From contig JADJPK010000008.1 in the NCBI GenBank assembly GCA_016713305.1, positions 62,001-126,000 on the forward strand: a stretch of 64,000 nucleotides of DNA, read 5' to 3'. This DNA is from Betaproteobacteria bacterium. GTDB lineage: Bacteria; Pseudomonadota; Gammaproteobacteria; Burkholderiales; Ga0077523. The notes under the pieces were generated by a model. That model was not told where the DNA came from. It did not search any database and saw only the letters and a program-made list of their open reading frames with translations. Shown here in pieces: positions 52,436-60,980 of this stretch (positions are counted from its first letter, which is position 1; the number at the start of each line of letters is the position of its first letter). The translations under genes were made by a program, and so were the position numbers.

Positions 52436-53383
52436 TCAGCGAACCGACGGCGCTACGTAGGGAATGCCGTAGCCGGCCAGGATCGTCTTCAGCGTGCCGT
52501 TCGTCGAGAACTGGGCGATCCGCGCTTCGAGGTACTCGCGCCACGGCTTCTCGGAGGCCTTCACGGCCCAGGTCGAGTTCCAGTCGAGTTCCATCTCCTT
52601 GGGCGCGAAGGACTCGAGCAGGATGATTTCCTTCTCGGGGTGATCACGCTTCGCGTCGGCCAGCATGGTCGACGGCACGAGCACCACACGCACCTTTCCT
52701 TCGGCCATGGCGTCGAGCGCGCGGCGAGACTGGGGGAACGTCTCGTGCGCAACATTGTGTTCGGTGAGGAAAGTGTCCGTCGGCGAGAAGTACGTGGCCC
52801 CGGTGGGGATCTTCTCCTTCGCAATGTCCGCCAGCGTCTTGCCTTTCAGTGCGGGATCGTACGTGGCCAGCACATAGTTCACGCCAAAGGCCGGCTTGAG
52901 CAGCGCCAGCTTGGAGCGTCCGAGGATGTCTTCCATGCCGCCCGTACCCAGGCCCAGGAAGACGTCGCAGATGCCCTTGCGGATGGACGTGCGGAAGGCG
53001 CGGTTCATGCCGCCACGGCCGGCCGTGTTGACCCAGATGAAGAATGTTTCCCAGCCTTCTTCCTTGGCGATGGCCTTGAGCAGGTCGACGTCGTAGCCGG
53101 TGGGCTTGTCGGTCATTTCGGAGGAAGGGAAAGCGAAGGGGTCGGCGCAGGCGGTCACCCGCTTCACACCCTTCACGCGCGTCAGGATATCGGCGTCCTT
53201 CAGTTCCTCGGGGAGTTCGGGCGGCAGCACGTCCCGGTGGCCGCTCATGTAGCGAGGATCCTTGAACGGATCGGCGGTGGACGTCTGCGCCACGACAGGC
53301 CGGCTGATGCCGGCCAGTGCGGCTGCGGCCAGTACGAGCGCGGCTGATGCGCGCAGGACGGGAAAGGTGAGACGGTTCATCAA
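52436..53383 (-). CDS. family 3-type solute-binding protein, quinoprotein-associated (MxaJ/XoxJ-like)
   Basis: A 315-residue exported protein with signal peptide (ASAALVLAAAALAGISRPVVAQ). The mature part resembles SBP_bac_3 proteins of the TIGR03871 type found with PQQ alcohol dehydrogenases: RVTACADPFAFPSSEMTDKP, GYDVDLLKAIAKEEGW and LGLGTGGMEDILGRS. MxaJ/XoxJ assist methanol or lanthanide-dependent alcohol dehydrogenases in the periplasm. No dehydrogenase or cytochrome gene is in this window, so here it is an orphan or serves a locus elsewhere. A decayed copy of its C-terminus lies at 50403-50625. Confidence 0.8.
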   Translation of the reverse strand: MMNRLTFPVLRASAALVLAAAALAGISRPVVAQTSTADPFKDPRYMSGHRDVLPPELPEELKDADILTRVKGVKRVTACADPFAFPSSEMTDKPTGYDVDLLKAIAKEEGWETFFIWVNTAGRGGMNRAFRTSIRKGICDVFLGLGTGGMEDILGRSKLALLKPAFGVNYVLATYDPALKGKTLADIAKEKIPTGATYFSPTDTFLTEHNVAHETFPQSRRALDAMAEGKVRVVLVPSTMLADAKRDHPEKEIILLESFAPKEMELDWNSTWAVKASEKPWREYLEARIAQFSTNGTLKTILAGYGIPYVAPSVR

Positions 53384-53865
53384 GTGCTCTCCGGGAGAAC
53401 GAAGGTGAGGTCGGGCTTCGACAGGACGGGGATGGAATGATTCCCCGGCCGCGACGGGGCGCGGATCTGCAATGGGTGCGGAGTTTAGCCTGACGGCCGG
53501 ACAGGCAATTGAACGAACGTGCGCCCTGGCGGCGGGATTCCCGATTCGCCCAGGAGGTGCCGCAGCGCCCCCTCGCTGCCACAGCCATGCGGCGCTCCCT
53601 CCTGCCGGGAACCGATCCGGGGAGGGCGGCGTGCCCGATGCGATCCTGTGGGCGTCCGGCGCACCGTGTGACCGGGGTTTGAGGCTTCCTGCCGTGGCGG
53701 AGAGTTGGATGCTTCAGAAGACTGCAGACCGGACGCCGTTTCGGTCAGAATCCGTTCCGGCGGGCGATGTCATCCCTGACCGCACGCCGTCGTGCGCGTA
53801 CCGGGTCCGTGATGCCGGCCTGCGGGTGCATCCCGAGTTCGCGCTCCGTCCCGTCTTGCAGCGAG
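53384..53865. other. intergenic region with no gene recognised
   Basis: About 480 bases between divergent genes. Open frames here are arginine/proline-rich and have no ribosome site or signal peptide. The promoters of both flanking genes should lie in it, but none stands out. Confidence 0.5.
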
Positions 53866-54735
53866 GTGTCCAACCCCGTGAACCCTTGGATCCAGGTCGG
53901 CCTGCCGGGCCTGGTCGTGGCTGCCATGACCCTCGTCGGCCTGGAACTCACGCCGGACGATATTCGCCGTGCGCTCCGGCGCCCGGCGCTTGTCGCTACG
54001 GTTCTCGCGGCTCAGACTTTCCTGCTGCCCCTCGCGGGCGCGGCGGTCATCCTGATGCTGCGGCCCGCCCCCGAGGTGACGGGCGGGCTGATTCTGATTG
54101 CCGCCGCATCGCAGGCGACCATGTCGAACCTGTTCTGCCTGCTGGGGCGGGCCGACGTGGCTCTCTCGGTCACGTTGACGGCGCTCTCCAGCGCTGCGGC
54201 GCTCGTCGTCACGCCGTTCGCGGCGGCGTTGCTCCATGGCTGGTTCCTCGACGGCACGGGCGGTCACGCGTTGCCGGTGGACGCCGTTGCTCGCCAGGTC
54301 CTGACCGGCCTGATCCTGCCCATCGCCGCCGGCATGCTCGTCCGGCATCTCGCGCCGGGCTGGGTCGAACGCTGGCGGGAGCGATTCCGCTGGACCAGTC
54401 TGGCCCTGCTCTCTGCGCTGCTGACGCTCATCGTGGCGGGAAGCGGCGTGGCCTTGCGCGATCACCTGGGTACGATGGTGCTTGCCTCCGCCCTGTTCAC
54501 CGTCCTGGCCGCGGGCGCGGGCGCCGGTCTGGCGGGGCTGCTTCGCTGGAGCGCGAAGGATCGGCTGACCATGGTGGCCGGCTTTCCCGCCCGCAGCCTG
54601 AGCATCGCCACGCTGCTTGCGGTGAACGTGCTGGGCCGGGTGGAGTTCCTGTCCTTTGCGTTCGTGTTCTTCGTGGTTCAGGCGGTGCTGATCGCGCCCG
54701 TGATGTGGCGGTCCCGCGGGCGGATGCCGGGGTGA
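53866..54735 (+). CDS. BASS-type (bile acid:sodium symporter/arsenite-like fold) transporter
   Basis: About 289 residues with eight to ten hydrophobic segments. Start GTG 53866 or GTG 53878, chosen because the hydrophobic protein begins at once (NPWIQVGLPGLVVAAMTLVG); the open frame further upstream is polar and unlikely. The motif MTLVGLELTPDDIRRALRRP is the BASS/ACR3 signature (gMGl-x-L-x-x-dF-like) and AASQATMSNLFCLL and FPARSLSIATLLAVNVLG follow. It transports an organic anion with sodium; the substrate is unknown. It ends 13 bases before the convergent PhoX gene. Confidence 0.78.
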   Translation: MSNPVNPWIQVGLPGLVVAAMTLVGLELTPDDIRRALRRPALVATVLAAQTFLLPLAGAAVILMLRPAPEVTGGLILIAAASQATMSNLFCLLGRADVALSVTLTALSSAAALVVTPFAAALLHGWFLDGTGGHALPVDAVARQVLTGLILPIAAGMLVRHLAPGWVERWRERFRWTSLALLSALLTLIVAGSGVALRDHLGTMVLASALFTVLAAGAGAGLAGLLRWSAKDRLTMVAGFPARSLSIATLLAVNVLGRVEFLSFAFVFFVVQAVLIAPVMWRSRGRMPG

Positions 54736-54748
54736 CCGCGCATCGCCG

Positions 54749-56698
54749 TCAGGTGCCGATCTTTCCGCCGTCCACGCGCCGGATCGCGAGCGTCGCCGAG
54801 CGGGGCCGCTGACCTGCCGCTCCGTCCGGCCACGCGCTGATCGCCTTGGGATTGCCTGGGTCGCTGCGCTCTCCGGGCGTCTCGCCCGGATGCTGGATGT
54901 TCACGAACATCGTGCGCTGATCGGGCGTCTGGAGAGCGCCGGTGATCTCGCAGCCGCGCGGCCCGGTCAGGAAGCGCGACACCGCACCGGTGGCGGGATC
55001 GGCGCAGAGCATGGCGTTGTTGCCCATGCCCGCGTAGTCGCCCTTGTACATGGACGTGGGCGAGATGTCCGTCTCGATCCACAGACGGCCGTCGGGGTCG
55101 ATCCACAGACCGTCCGGACTGCCGAACATGTCGCCCTTGATGTTCCCCTGCTTGTTCGGGTCCGGGTTGGACGGATCGCCGCACTGGATGAACACGTCCC
55201 ACTCGAAGCCGGTGGCGGCGGCGTCACCGCCGGATTCGCGCCAGCGCACGATGTGACCGAAGATGTTGTCGGCCCGTGGATTGGCTCCGTCCGTCGGTGG
55301 GCTCGCCGATCCGGCACGGGTGGAACCGTCGGGCGCATTGCCGACCGAGCCCCCGCGCTTGCTGTTGTTGGTGAGCGAACAGTAGACCTCGCGCGTGTGC
55401 GGATGCACCGCGATCCATTCGGGCCGGTCCATCATGGTGGCGCCAAGCCGATCCGCCGCCTGCCGCGTGCGGATCAGCACCTCGGCCGGGCTGCCGAAAC
55501 CGTTCTCGGCGGTGAGCCCGTTCTCGCCGTGCACGAGGGGCAACCACGTTCCCGTGCCATCCGCGTCGAAGCGTGCGACGTGCAAGGTGCCGTGGTCCAG
55601 CAGATCCCGGTTGCCGGAAGGATTCGACGGATCGAAACGGTCGCGGCTCACGAACTTGTAGATGTACTCGTTGCGCTGGTCGTCTCCCGAATAGATGACC
55701 ACCCGTCCATCGGCGGCGAGCGTGTGCACCGCGCCTTCGTGGCAGAACCGGCCGAGCGCGGTGCGCTTGACCGGCACGGACGAGGGATCGTGCGGATCGA
55801 TCTCCACGACCCAGCCGAACCGGTTGAGTTCGTGCGGATGCCGCTGGGCGTCGAAGCGTTCGTCGTATTCGTGCCACCGGTAGCCGAAGCCTCTGTCGGT
55901 GACGCCGTAGCGCGCCTGGTCGGCAGGGACGGCGCCGCGATTCACGAAATAGGCGTAGAAGTTCTCTTCGCACGTGAGGTAGGTCCCCCACGGCGTGAAG
56001 CCGTTCGAGCAGTTGTTGAACGTGCCGAGCGCCCGCATGCCGGACGGGTCCGCTTCCGTCCTCATCCACGGGTGGCCCGCGGCGGGGCCGGCGATGCGCA
56101 TGGGGGTGTACGCCGTGATGCGCCGGCCGTACCGTGACGGACGGATGACCTCCCACAGGCCCGCGGGCAACTGCCGGATCTCGATGACGGACACACCGTG
56201 CGCCGCCTGGCACTTGCGAACCTTGTCGGCGGTCCATGTGCGCATCCCGTCAGGGTGCAGCAGTCCGTCGTCGGCGTATTCGTGGTTCACGGCGAGAAGA
56301 CCACGGTTGCGCTCGCCGGGGGGCGAGGGCAGGGGGAAGAAATGCATGCCGTCGTGATGCATGCCCGCCTGCTTCTCCTGATCCGCCGCGGACTCGCTCG
56401 CGTCCCCACGGAACGAGGGGCCCTCCGAGACGGGGTCGCCCCAGGCGTAGAGCACCTGCGCCTCGTAGCCCTCGGGCACGTGCAGGGCGTCGTCCACCGC
56501 GACCGGGACCGCACGGAACGAGATGACCGGCGAGAGCGCGCCGCGAGCCGCCGCACTCCCCGGAATCCCCAGAAAGGCCAGGCCGGCCGCTCCGAAGCCC
56601 GCCTGCAGGAGACGCCGGCGGTGACCGTCGACGTCCACCATGTCCCCGAACGGCGTGGTTTTCGATGGGTTCGATGCGAGGTCTTCCGGATCGTGCAT
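54749..56698 (-). CDS. PhoX family phosphatase (DUF839), Tat-exported
   Basis: A 649-residue protein. The N-terminus carries a twin-arginine signal (GHRRRLLQAGFGAAGLAFLG, about residues 29-48). The PhoX body has LLAVNHEYADDGLLHPDGMR, NNCSNGFTPWGTYLTCEENF, DHGTLHVARFDADGTGTWLP, ADNIFGHIVRWRESGGDAAA and a final GALQTPDQRTMFVNIQHPGE. The residues E in HEYAD and in CEENF correspond to the iron/calcium ligands of PhoX. It should release phosphate from organic esters in the periplasm. The start is the ATG at 56698; the longer upstream frame belongs to the opposite-frame shadow of the dehydratase gene. Pho regulation was not evident. Confidence 0.9.
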   Translation of the reverse strand: MHDPEDLASNPSKTTPFGDMVDVDGHRRRLLQAGFGAAGLAFLGIPGSAAARGALSPVISFRAVPVAVDDALHVPEGYEAQVLYAWGDPVSEGPSFRGDASESAADQEKQAGMHHDGMHFFPLPSPPGERNRGLLAVNHEYADDGLLHPDGMRTWTADKVRKCQAAHGVSVIEIRQLPAGLWEVIRPSRYGRRITAYTPMRIAGPAAGHPWMRTEADPSGMRALGTFNNCSNGFTPWGTYLTCEENFYAYFVNRGAVPADQARYGVTDRGFGYRWHEYDERFDAQRHPHELNRFGWVVEIDPHDPSSVPVKRTALGRFCHEGAVHTLAADGRVVIYSGDDQRNEYIYKFVSRDRFDPSNPSGNRDLLDHGTLHVARFDADGTGTWLPLVHGENGLTAENGFGSPAEVLIRTRQAADRLGATMMDRPEWIAVHPHTREVYCSLTNNSKRGGSVGNAPDGSTRAGSASPPTDGANPRADNIFGHIVRWRESGGDAAATGFEWDVFIQCGDPSNPDPNKQGNIKGDMFGSPDGLWIDPDGRLWIETDISPTSMYKGDYAGMGNNAMLCADPATGAVSRFLTGPRGCEITGALQTPDQRTMFVNIQHPGETPGERSDPGNPKAISAWPDGAAGQRPRSATLAIRRVDGGKIGT

Positions 56699-56724
56699 GG
56701 GGATTCTCCGGTTCGGCGATGGGA

Positions 56725-57684
56725 TCAGCCCGCGAGCACGCGCGCGTAGGCTTCGCGGTCCACGTTCTCTCCCGACAGCACGACCCCCACCTTGCGGCCG
56801 ACGAGTTCGTGCCGTTCCTTCATGGCCGCCGCGACGGCGGCGGCGCCCGCGCCTTCGGCGACGTTGTGCGTGGTGGAGAACACGAGGCGCATCGCATCCG
56901 CGATCTCCTCGTCGGTGACTTCGACGATGCGTGCCACGTGCTGCCAGATCGTCTCGAGCGCCGACTTTTCCGGGACGCGGCACGCCAGGCCGTCGGCGAT
57001 CTGCGTCTTCGCGGGTCTTTCGACGCACTCCTTGTATTCGAAGGAGCGGGCGTACGCCGGGGCTTCCGTCGAGCAGACGCCCACGATCTCCGTCGTGCGG
57101 CCCAGCGCTTCGCGTGCGGCGACGGCCCCGCAGATGCCCGAGCCGAGGCCGATGGGCACGTACAGCACGTCGAGATTCGGTACCGCGTGCAGCAGTTCCA
57201 GCGAATAGCTGGCCACGCCTCTCACCAGGAAGGGATGAAAGGACGACACCATGTGCAGGCGCTCCGCGTCGGCGAGCACCTGCGCGTGTTCCCGCGCTTC
57301 CTGGAAATCGTTGCCGTGCTCCACGAGCCGGGCGCCCAGCGCGCGCATGGCCTCGTTCTTCTCCCGGCTGTTGCCCAGGGGGACCACGATGGTCACCGGA
57401 ATGTCGTGCTGGCGCGCGGCAAACGCGATGGACTGTCCGTGGTTGCCGCGCGTGGCGCTGATCACGCCTGCCGGCCTGGTGCCTGCCTGGACGAGTTCGT
57501 GAAAATAGACGAGTCCCCCCCGGACCTTGAACGCGCCGACGGGCGTGTGGTTCTCGTGCTTGACCCAGACCTCGGTGCCGACTCGCGCGCTCAGGAGCGG
57601 CCACGAGTACTGGGGCGTGGGTTGCATCGAGCGGTAGACGATGTCCGCGGATTTCTGCAGCTGGTCGAGAGTGGGCAGGCGCAT
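56725..57684 (-). CDS. PLP-dependent threonine/serine dehydratase family protein
   Basis: A 319-residue fold-type II PLP enzyme. The PLP lysine is K53 in PVGAFKVRGG, the asparagine loop SATRGNHGQ near 79-87 and the phosphate-binding glycine loop PIGLGSGICGA near 176-186. The length is that of catabolic threonine dehydratase or serine racemase without an ACT domain. It deaminates threonine or serine to the 2-oxo acid. Start ATG 57684 is used; an in-frame ATG 12 codons upstream is possible. It lies 26 bases upstream of the PhoX gene on the same strand. Confidence 0.85.
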   Translation of the reverse strand: MRLPTLDQLQKSADIVYRSMQPTPQYSWPLLSARVGTEVWVKHENHTPVGAFKVRGGLVYFHELVQAGTRPAGVISATRGNHGQSIAFAARQHDIPVTIVVPLGNSREKNEAMRALGARLVEHGNDFQEAREHAQVLADAERLHMVSSFHPFLVRGVASYSLELLHAVPNLDVLYVPIGLGSGICGAVAAREALGRTTEIVGVCSTEAPAYARSFEYKECVERPAKTQIADGLACRVPEKSALETIWQHVARIVEVTDEEIADAMRLVFSTTHNVAEGAGAAAVAAAMKERHELVGRKVGVVLSGENVDREAYARVLAG

Positions 57685-57745
57685 GGTCGGTTCAGGCTGA
57701 GGGCATGGGACTATGGGCAATGGGCGAGAGGAAAGACACGGGGTA

Positions 57746-58399
57746 CTAGCGCCGTCCCCGCAATGCGGTGTCGGACACGAACGGGTTGGATTTTCTCTCC
57801 TCGCCGAACGTGGAAGTGGGGCCGTGCCCCGGTACGAACGTCACGTCGTCGCCGAGCGGCCAGAGCTGTCCGGTGATCGAATCGAGGAGCGTGTCCATGT
57901 CGCCGCGCGGAAAATCCGTGCGCCCGATGGAACCCGCGAACAGCACGTCGCCCACGAAAGCGACCCGCGCTGCGCGGTGGAAGAAGATCACGTGTCCGGG
58001 CGTGTGCCCAGGACAGAAGCGGACCTCCATTTCCTCCTCTCCGAACGTCACCGTGTCGCCGCCCTCGAGCCACCGGTCCGGCGTGAACGCGGCCAGCGGC
58101 GGAAATCCGAACATGCGGCCCTGCTGCGGGAGCTGGTCGATCCAGAAGGCGTCCTCGCGCTGCGGGCCTTCCACCGGAACGGAAAGCCGCCTTGCCAGTT
58201 CCACCGTGCCCCCGCAGTGATCGATGTGTCCGTGCGTGAGCAGGATCTTCTCTGCGCTCGCGCCCAATTCTTCCAGTGCGGCGGCGATGCGGTCCACGTC
58301 TCCGCCCGGGTCGACGATGGCCGCCTTGCCGGTGCGTTCGCACACCAGCACGGAGCAGTTCTGTTCGAAGGGAGTGACCGGGACGATGGCGACTTTCAT
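57746..58399 (-). CDS. MBL-fold metallo-hydrolase (glyoxalase II-like)
   Basis: A 217-residue zinc hydrolase. The metal motif THGHIDH is at 55-61, followed by the second histidine in CPGHTPGHVIFF near 129-140, the bridging aspartate in FVGDVLFAGSIGRTD near 148-162 and the last histidine in VPGHGPTSTFGEE near 188-200. The short size, without the C-terminal glyoxalase II domain, fits the YcbL-type subgroup with weak glyoxalase II activity. Likely cytoplasmic detoxification of thioesters; substrate unproven. Confidence 0.87.
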   Translation of the reverse strand: MKVAIVPVTPFEQNCSVLVCERTGKAAIVDPGGDVDRIAAALEELGASAEKILLTHGHIDHCGGTVELARRLSVPVEGPQREDAFWIDQLPQQGRMFGFPPLAAFTPDRWLEGGDTVTFGEEEMEVRFCPGHTPGHVIFFHRAARVAFVGDVLFAGSIGRTDFPRGDMDTLLDSITGQLWPLGDDVTFVPGHGPTSTFGEERKSNPFVSDTALRGRR

Positions 58400-58454
58400 G
58401 GGGCGGGGGAAGTGAAGGACGGGTTCGGCGACGGCCGGCGGGAACGGCGGCGGT

Positions 58455-59519
58455 TCAAATGAGTCCCCGGCTGGAGAGTTCCTGCTTCAGATAGGCGTAG
58501 TAGATCGGCGCGGCGATGAGCCCGGCAATGCCGAACGCCGCTTCCATCACCAGCATGGCGGTGAGCAGCTCCCATGCGCGCGCCTTGATCTGCGATCCCA
58601 CGATTCGCGCATTCACGAAGTACTCGAGCTTGTGGATGAGGATCAGGAAGGCCAGCGACCCGATGGCGGCGCCGAGCGAATTGGACAGGCTCACGGTGAC
58701 GATGACCGTGTTGGAGATGAGATTGCCGACCACCGGCATGAGCCCCACCAGGAAGGTGATGGCGATCATCGTCTTGGTGAAGGGCAGGTGGATGCCCAGT
58801 GCGGGCAGCACGATCGCGAGATAGATGCCGGTGAGCGTCGTGTTGAGCGCCGAGATGCGGATCTGCGCGAAGACGATGCGCCGGAACGCCATGCCCAGCC
58901 CGCGGACGCGTTCCGACATGACCATGGCGAGCGGTCCCGGGGTGCGGTCCGTTCGCACTTCGCGCACCGCCACCAGGCCGCCGATGATCAGTCCGACGAG
59001 AATGTGGGTCAGCGTGATGCCGACCTGCTTGCCGGTGGTCTGGATGAAGTCCGCGTGCGTGCGCAGCCATTCCGAGGAGGCGAGGCGCAACGCCTCGGCG
59101 TCCTCCGGCAGCCGTTCGCCGATCCAGTACGGCAGCTTGGTCCTGGCCTCGTCCAGGATGTCGGCCATCCGGGCAAGCAGCGTCGACAGGCTCCCGGCAT
59201 CGCTGCGGAAGAAGGCCGTCGTCGCCAGGACGCCGATCGTGATCACGCCGCCGATGACGATCGCCAGCAGCGCCACGGCGACGATCCGGCCACGGACATC
59301 GCCGATGCGGAGGATCTGCAGCCGGGGCACGATGACGTGCACCAGTTCGGCGACAAGCAACCCCGCCAGCAGCGCGGGAAGCAGGTGAAGGGCGAGAATG
59401 GCCGCGAGTCCTGCGCCCGCAAGAATCCACGACGCTCGCTCGTAGACGGTACTCAGAGGAATGCGGGCATTCACGGTCGAGTGAAGGACGGCGGTCCGGC
59501 GGTTCCCGCACACTGACAC
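58455..59519 (-). CDS. AI-2E family transporter (permease)
   Basis: About 339-354 residues. Two pairs of N-terminal membrane segments, a long central extracytoplasmic or loop region, then the conserved PALGIHLPFTKTMIAITFLV and GLMPVVGNLISNTVIVTV with a C-terminal helix pair. This is the UPF0118/AI-2E exporter fold; actual substrates vary and include sodium/proton exchange. The start is uncertain: ATG at 59519 or GTG at 59474, neither with a good ribosome site. Confidence 0.82.
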   Translation of the reverse strand: MSVCGNRRTAVLHSTVNARIPLSTVYERASWILAGAGLAAILALHLLPALLAGLLVAELVHVIVPRLQILRIGDVRGRIVAVALLAIVIGGVITIGVLATTAFFRSDAGSLSTLLARMADILDEARTKLPYWIGERLPEDAEALRLASSEWLRTHADFIQTTGKQVGITLTHILVGLIIGGLVAVREVRTDRTPGPLAMVMSERVRGLGMAFRRIVFAQIRISALNTTLTGIYLAIVLPALGIHLPFTKTMIAITFLVGLMPVVGNLISNTVIVTVSLSNSLGAAIGSLAFLILIHKLEYFVNARIVGSQIKARAWELLTAMLVMEAAFGIAGLIAAPIYYAYLKQELSSRGLI

Positions 59520-59603
59520 ATCGATGCCGGCAGGTGGCTTGGCAAGGGGGTCATGGTGCGGTGGGGCAGCCTGGAATCATGAGAACGGGAGAATTGTCGG
59601 ATC

Positions 59604-60794
59604 TCAGGCCGCAGCCTTGAGCGCGAGCCCCTTCGCGAGCCGGGCCAGCCCTTCGTCCAGGCGTGCCGTGTCGGCCGCAAAACACCAGCGCACGAAACCC
59701 TCGCCTTCCGGACCGAACGCGATGCCGGGCGCGAGGCCCAGTCCCGCTTCGGCCACCAGGCGTTTGCAGAACGAAAGGCTGTCGTGCATGCCCGCGACCT
59801 TGAAGAAGGCATACATGGCGCCCCCGGGAACCGCGGTCTCGATGCCCGGAAGCGCACGCAGCCCGGCCACCAGGTGGTCGCGGGCCCGCCGGAAGCGCGC
59901 CTGCGTGCGCGCGATCACTTCCTCCCCGTCGCGCACGGCCACCACGCCGGCACGCTGGATGAAGCCGGGCGCGCAGGACGTGTTGTACTCGATCAGCTTG
60001 GCGATCTCCTCGATGAGCAGGGGAGGCGCCACGATCCAGCCCAGCCGGAAGCCGGTCATGAGCCAGGACTTGGAGAAGGTGTTCGTGCTCACCACGCGAT
60101 CGTCGGCCTGCGCGATATCCAGGAAGGAGGGCGCGACGGGCTCCCACTCGTCCTGTCCGTTACCGTAATACAGGCGCTCGTAGGCATCGTCCGCGAGGAT
60201 CCAGATGCCGTGCCGTCGGCAGTGGGCGAGGATCGCTTCCTGCGACGCGCGGTCGATGGTCCATCCCGTCGGGTTGTTGGGGGAGTTGAGGTACAGCATC
60301 CGCGTGCCGGGCGTGAGCGTGGCAAGAAGACGTTCCACGTCCAGGGTCCAGCCGTCCGGCGAGAAGGTGAGCGGGAAGGTGACTGCCTCCGCGCCCATGA
60401 TCTTGGGAATCTCCACCAGGTTCGGCCACATGGGGGTGACGATCACGGTGCGGTCGCCCGGTCCCACGAGTGCCTGGGTGACCAGCATCAAGGCCGACAT
60501 GCCGGAGTTGGTGACCGAGATCTCGTCCATGCCGGTCCGGCGGTGGAGGCGGGAGACATAGGCAGCCAGCGTCTCCCGCAATTCCGGGATGCCGAGGTTC
60601 TGCGTATAGAAGGTGTCCCCGGCCTGCAGGGCGTCGATCGCCGCCTGGCGGATGAACTGGGGTGTCACTTCGTCCGGCTCGCCGAACCAGAACGGCAGGA
60701 CGTCGGAGCGGCCCATGCCGGCATTCGCGACCTCGCGGATCTTGGAATTGCGCAGTGCCAGGACGGCGGGGCGTGCGGTCAGGGGGAAGCTCAT
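59604..60794 (-). CDS. class I/II PLP-dependent aminotransferase
   Basis: A 396-residue fold-type I aminotransferase. SVTNSGMSALMLVTQALVG near 103-121, MLYLNSPNNPTGWTIDRASQ near 166-185, the aspartate in ILADDAYERLYYG near 199-211 and the PLP lysine in NTFSKSWLMTGFRLGW near 239-254. The C-terminal arginine is in FVRWCFAADTARL. It transfers an amino group from an amino acid to a 2-oxo acid; specificity unclear. The start ATG 60794 begins right after a divergent gap with the aldehyde dehydrogenase gene, with which it could share regulation. Confidence 0.88.
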   Translation of the reverse strand: MSFPLTARPAVLALRNSKIREVANAGMGRSDVLPFWFGEPDEVTPQFIRQAAIDALQAGDTFYTQNLGIPELRETLAAYVSRLHRRTGMDEISVTNSGMSALMLVTQALVGPGDRTVIVTPMWPNLVEIPKIMGAEAVTFPLTFSPDGWTLDVERLLATLTPGTRMLYLNSPNNPTGWTIDRASQEAILAHCRRHGIWILADDAYERLYYGNGQDEWEPVAPSFLDIAQADDRVVSTNTFSKSWLMTGFRLGWIVAPPLLIEEIAKLIEYNTSCAPGFIQRAGVVAVRDGEEVIARTQARFRRARDHLVAGLRALPGIETAVPGGAMYAFFKVAGMHDSLSFCKRLVAEAGLGLAPGIAFGPEGEGFVRWCFAADTARLDEGLARLAKGLALKAAA

Positions 60795-60980
60795 GGCAGG
60801 CACGGGCGGGAAGCGGAAGGCCCGGATTGTCGCATGATCGAATTCGCGTTCGTCGCGGGCTGCGGCCATGGGGTGCAAGGCGGCCGGGAAGGTGCGCAAA
60901 CCGGCCCTCGGAATGGCGCGAATGCGCTCAGCGCATCGCACTTGCGCTAGCATCCGCATTCCTTCGGAGGAAACGCAGCC

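Noticed and set aside
53472..53860. Open frame before the BASS-type transporter taken as an N-terminal extension
   Set aside because: It is Arg/Pro/Ala-rich in a different frame from the transporter, with no signal or motif; the transporter starts at a GTG near its first membrane helix.
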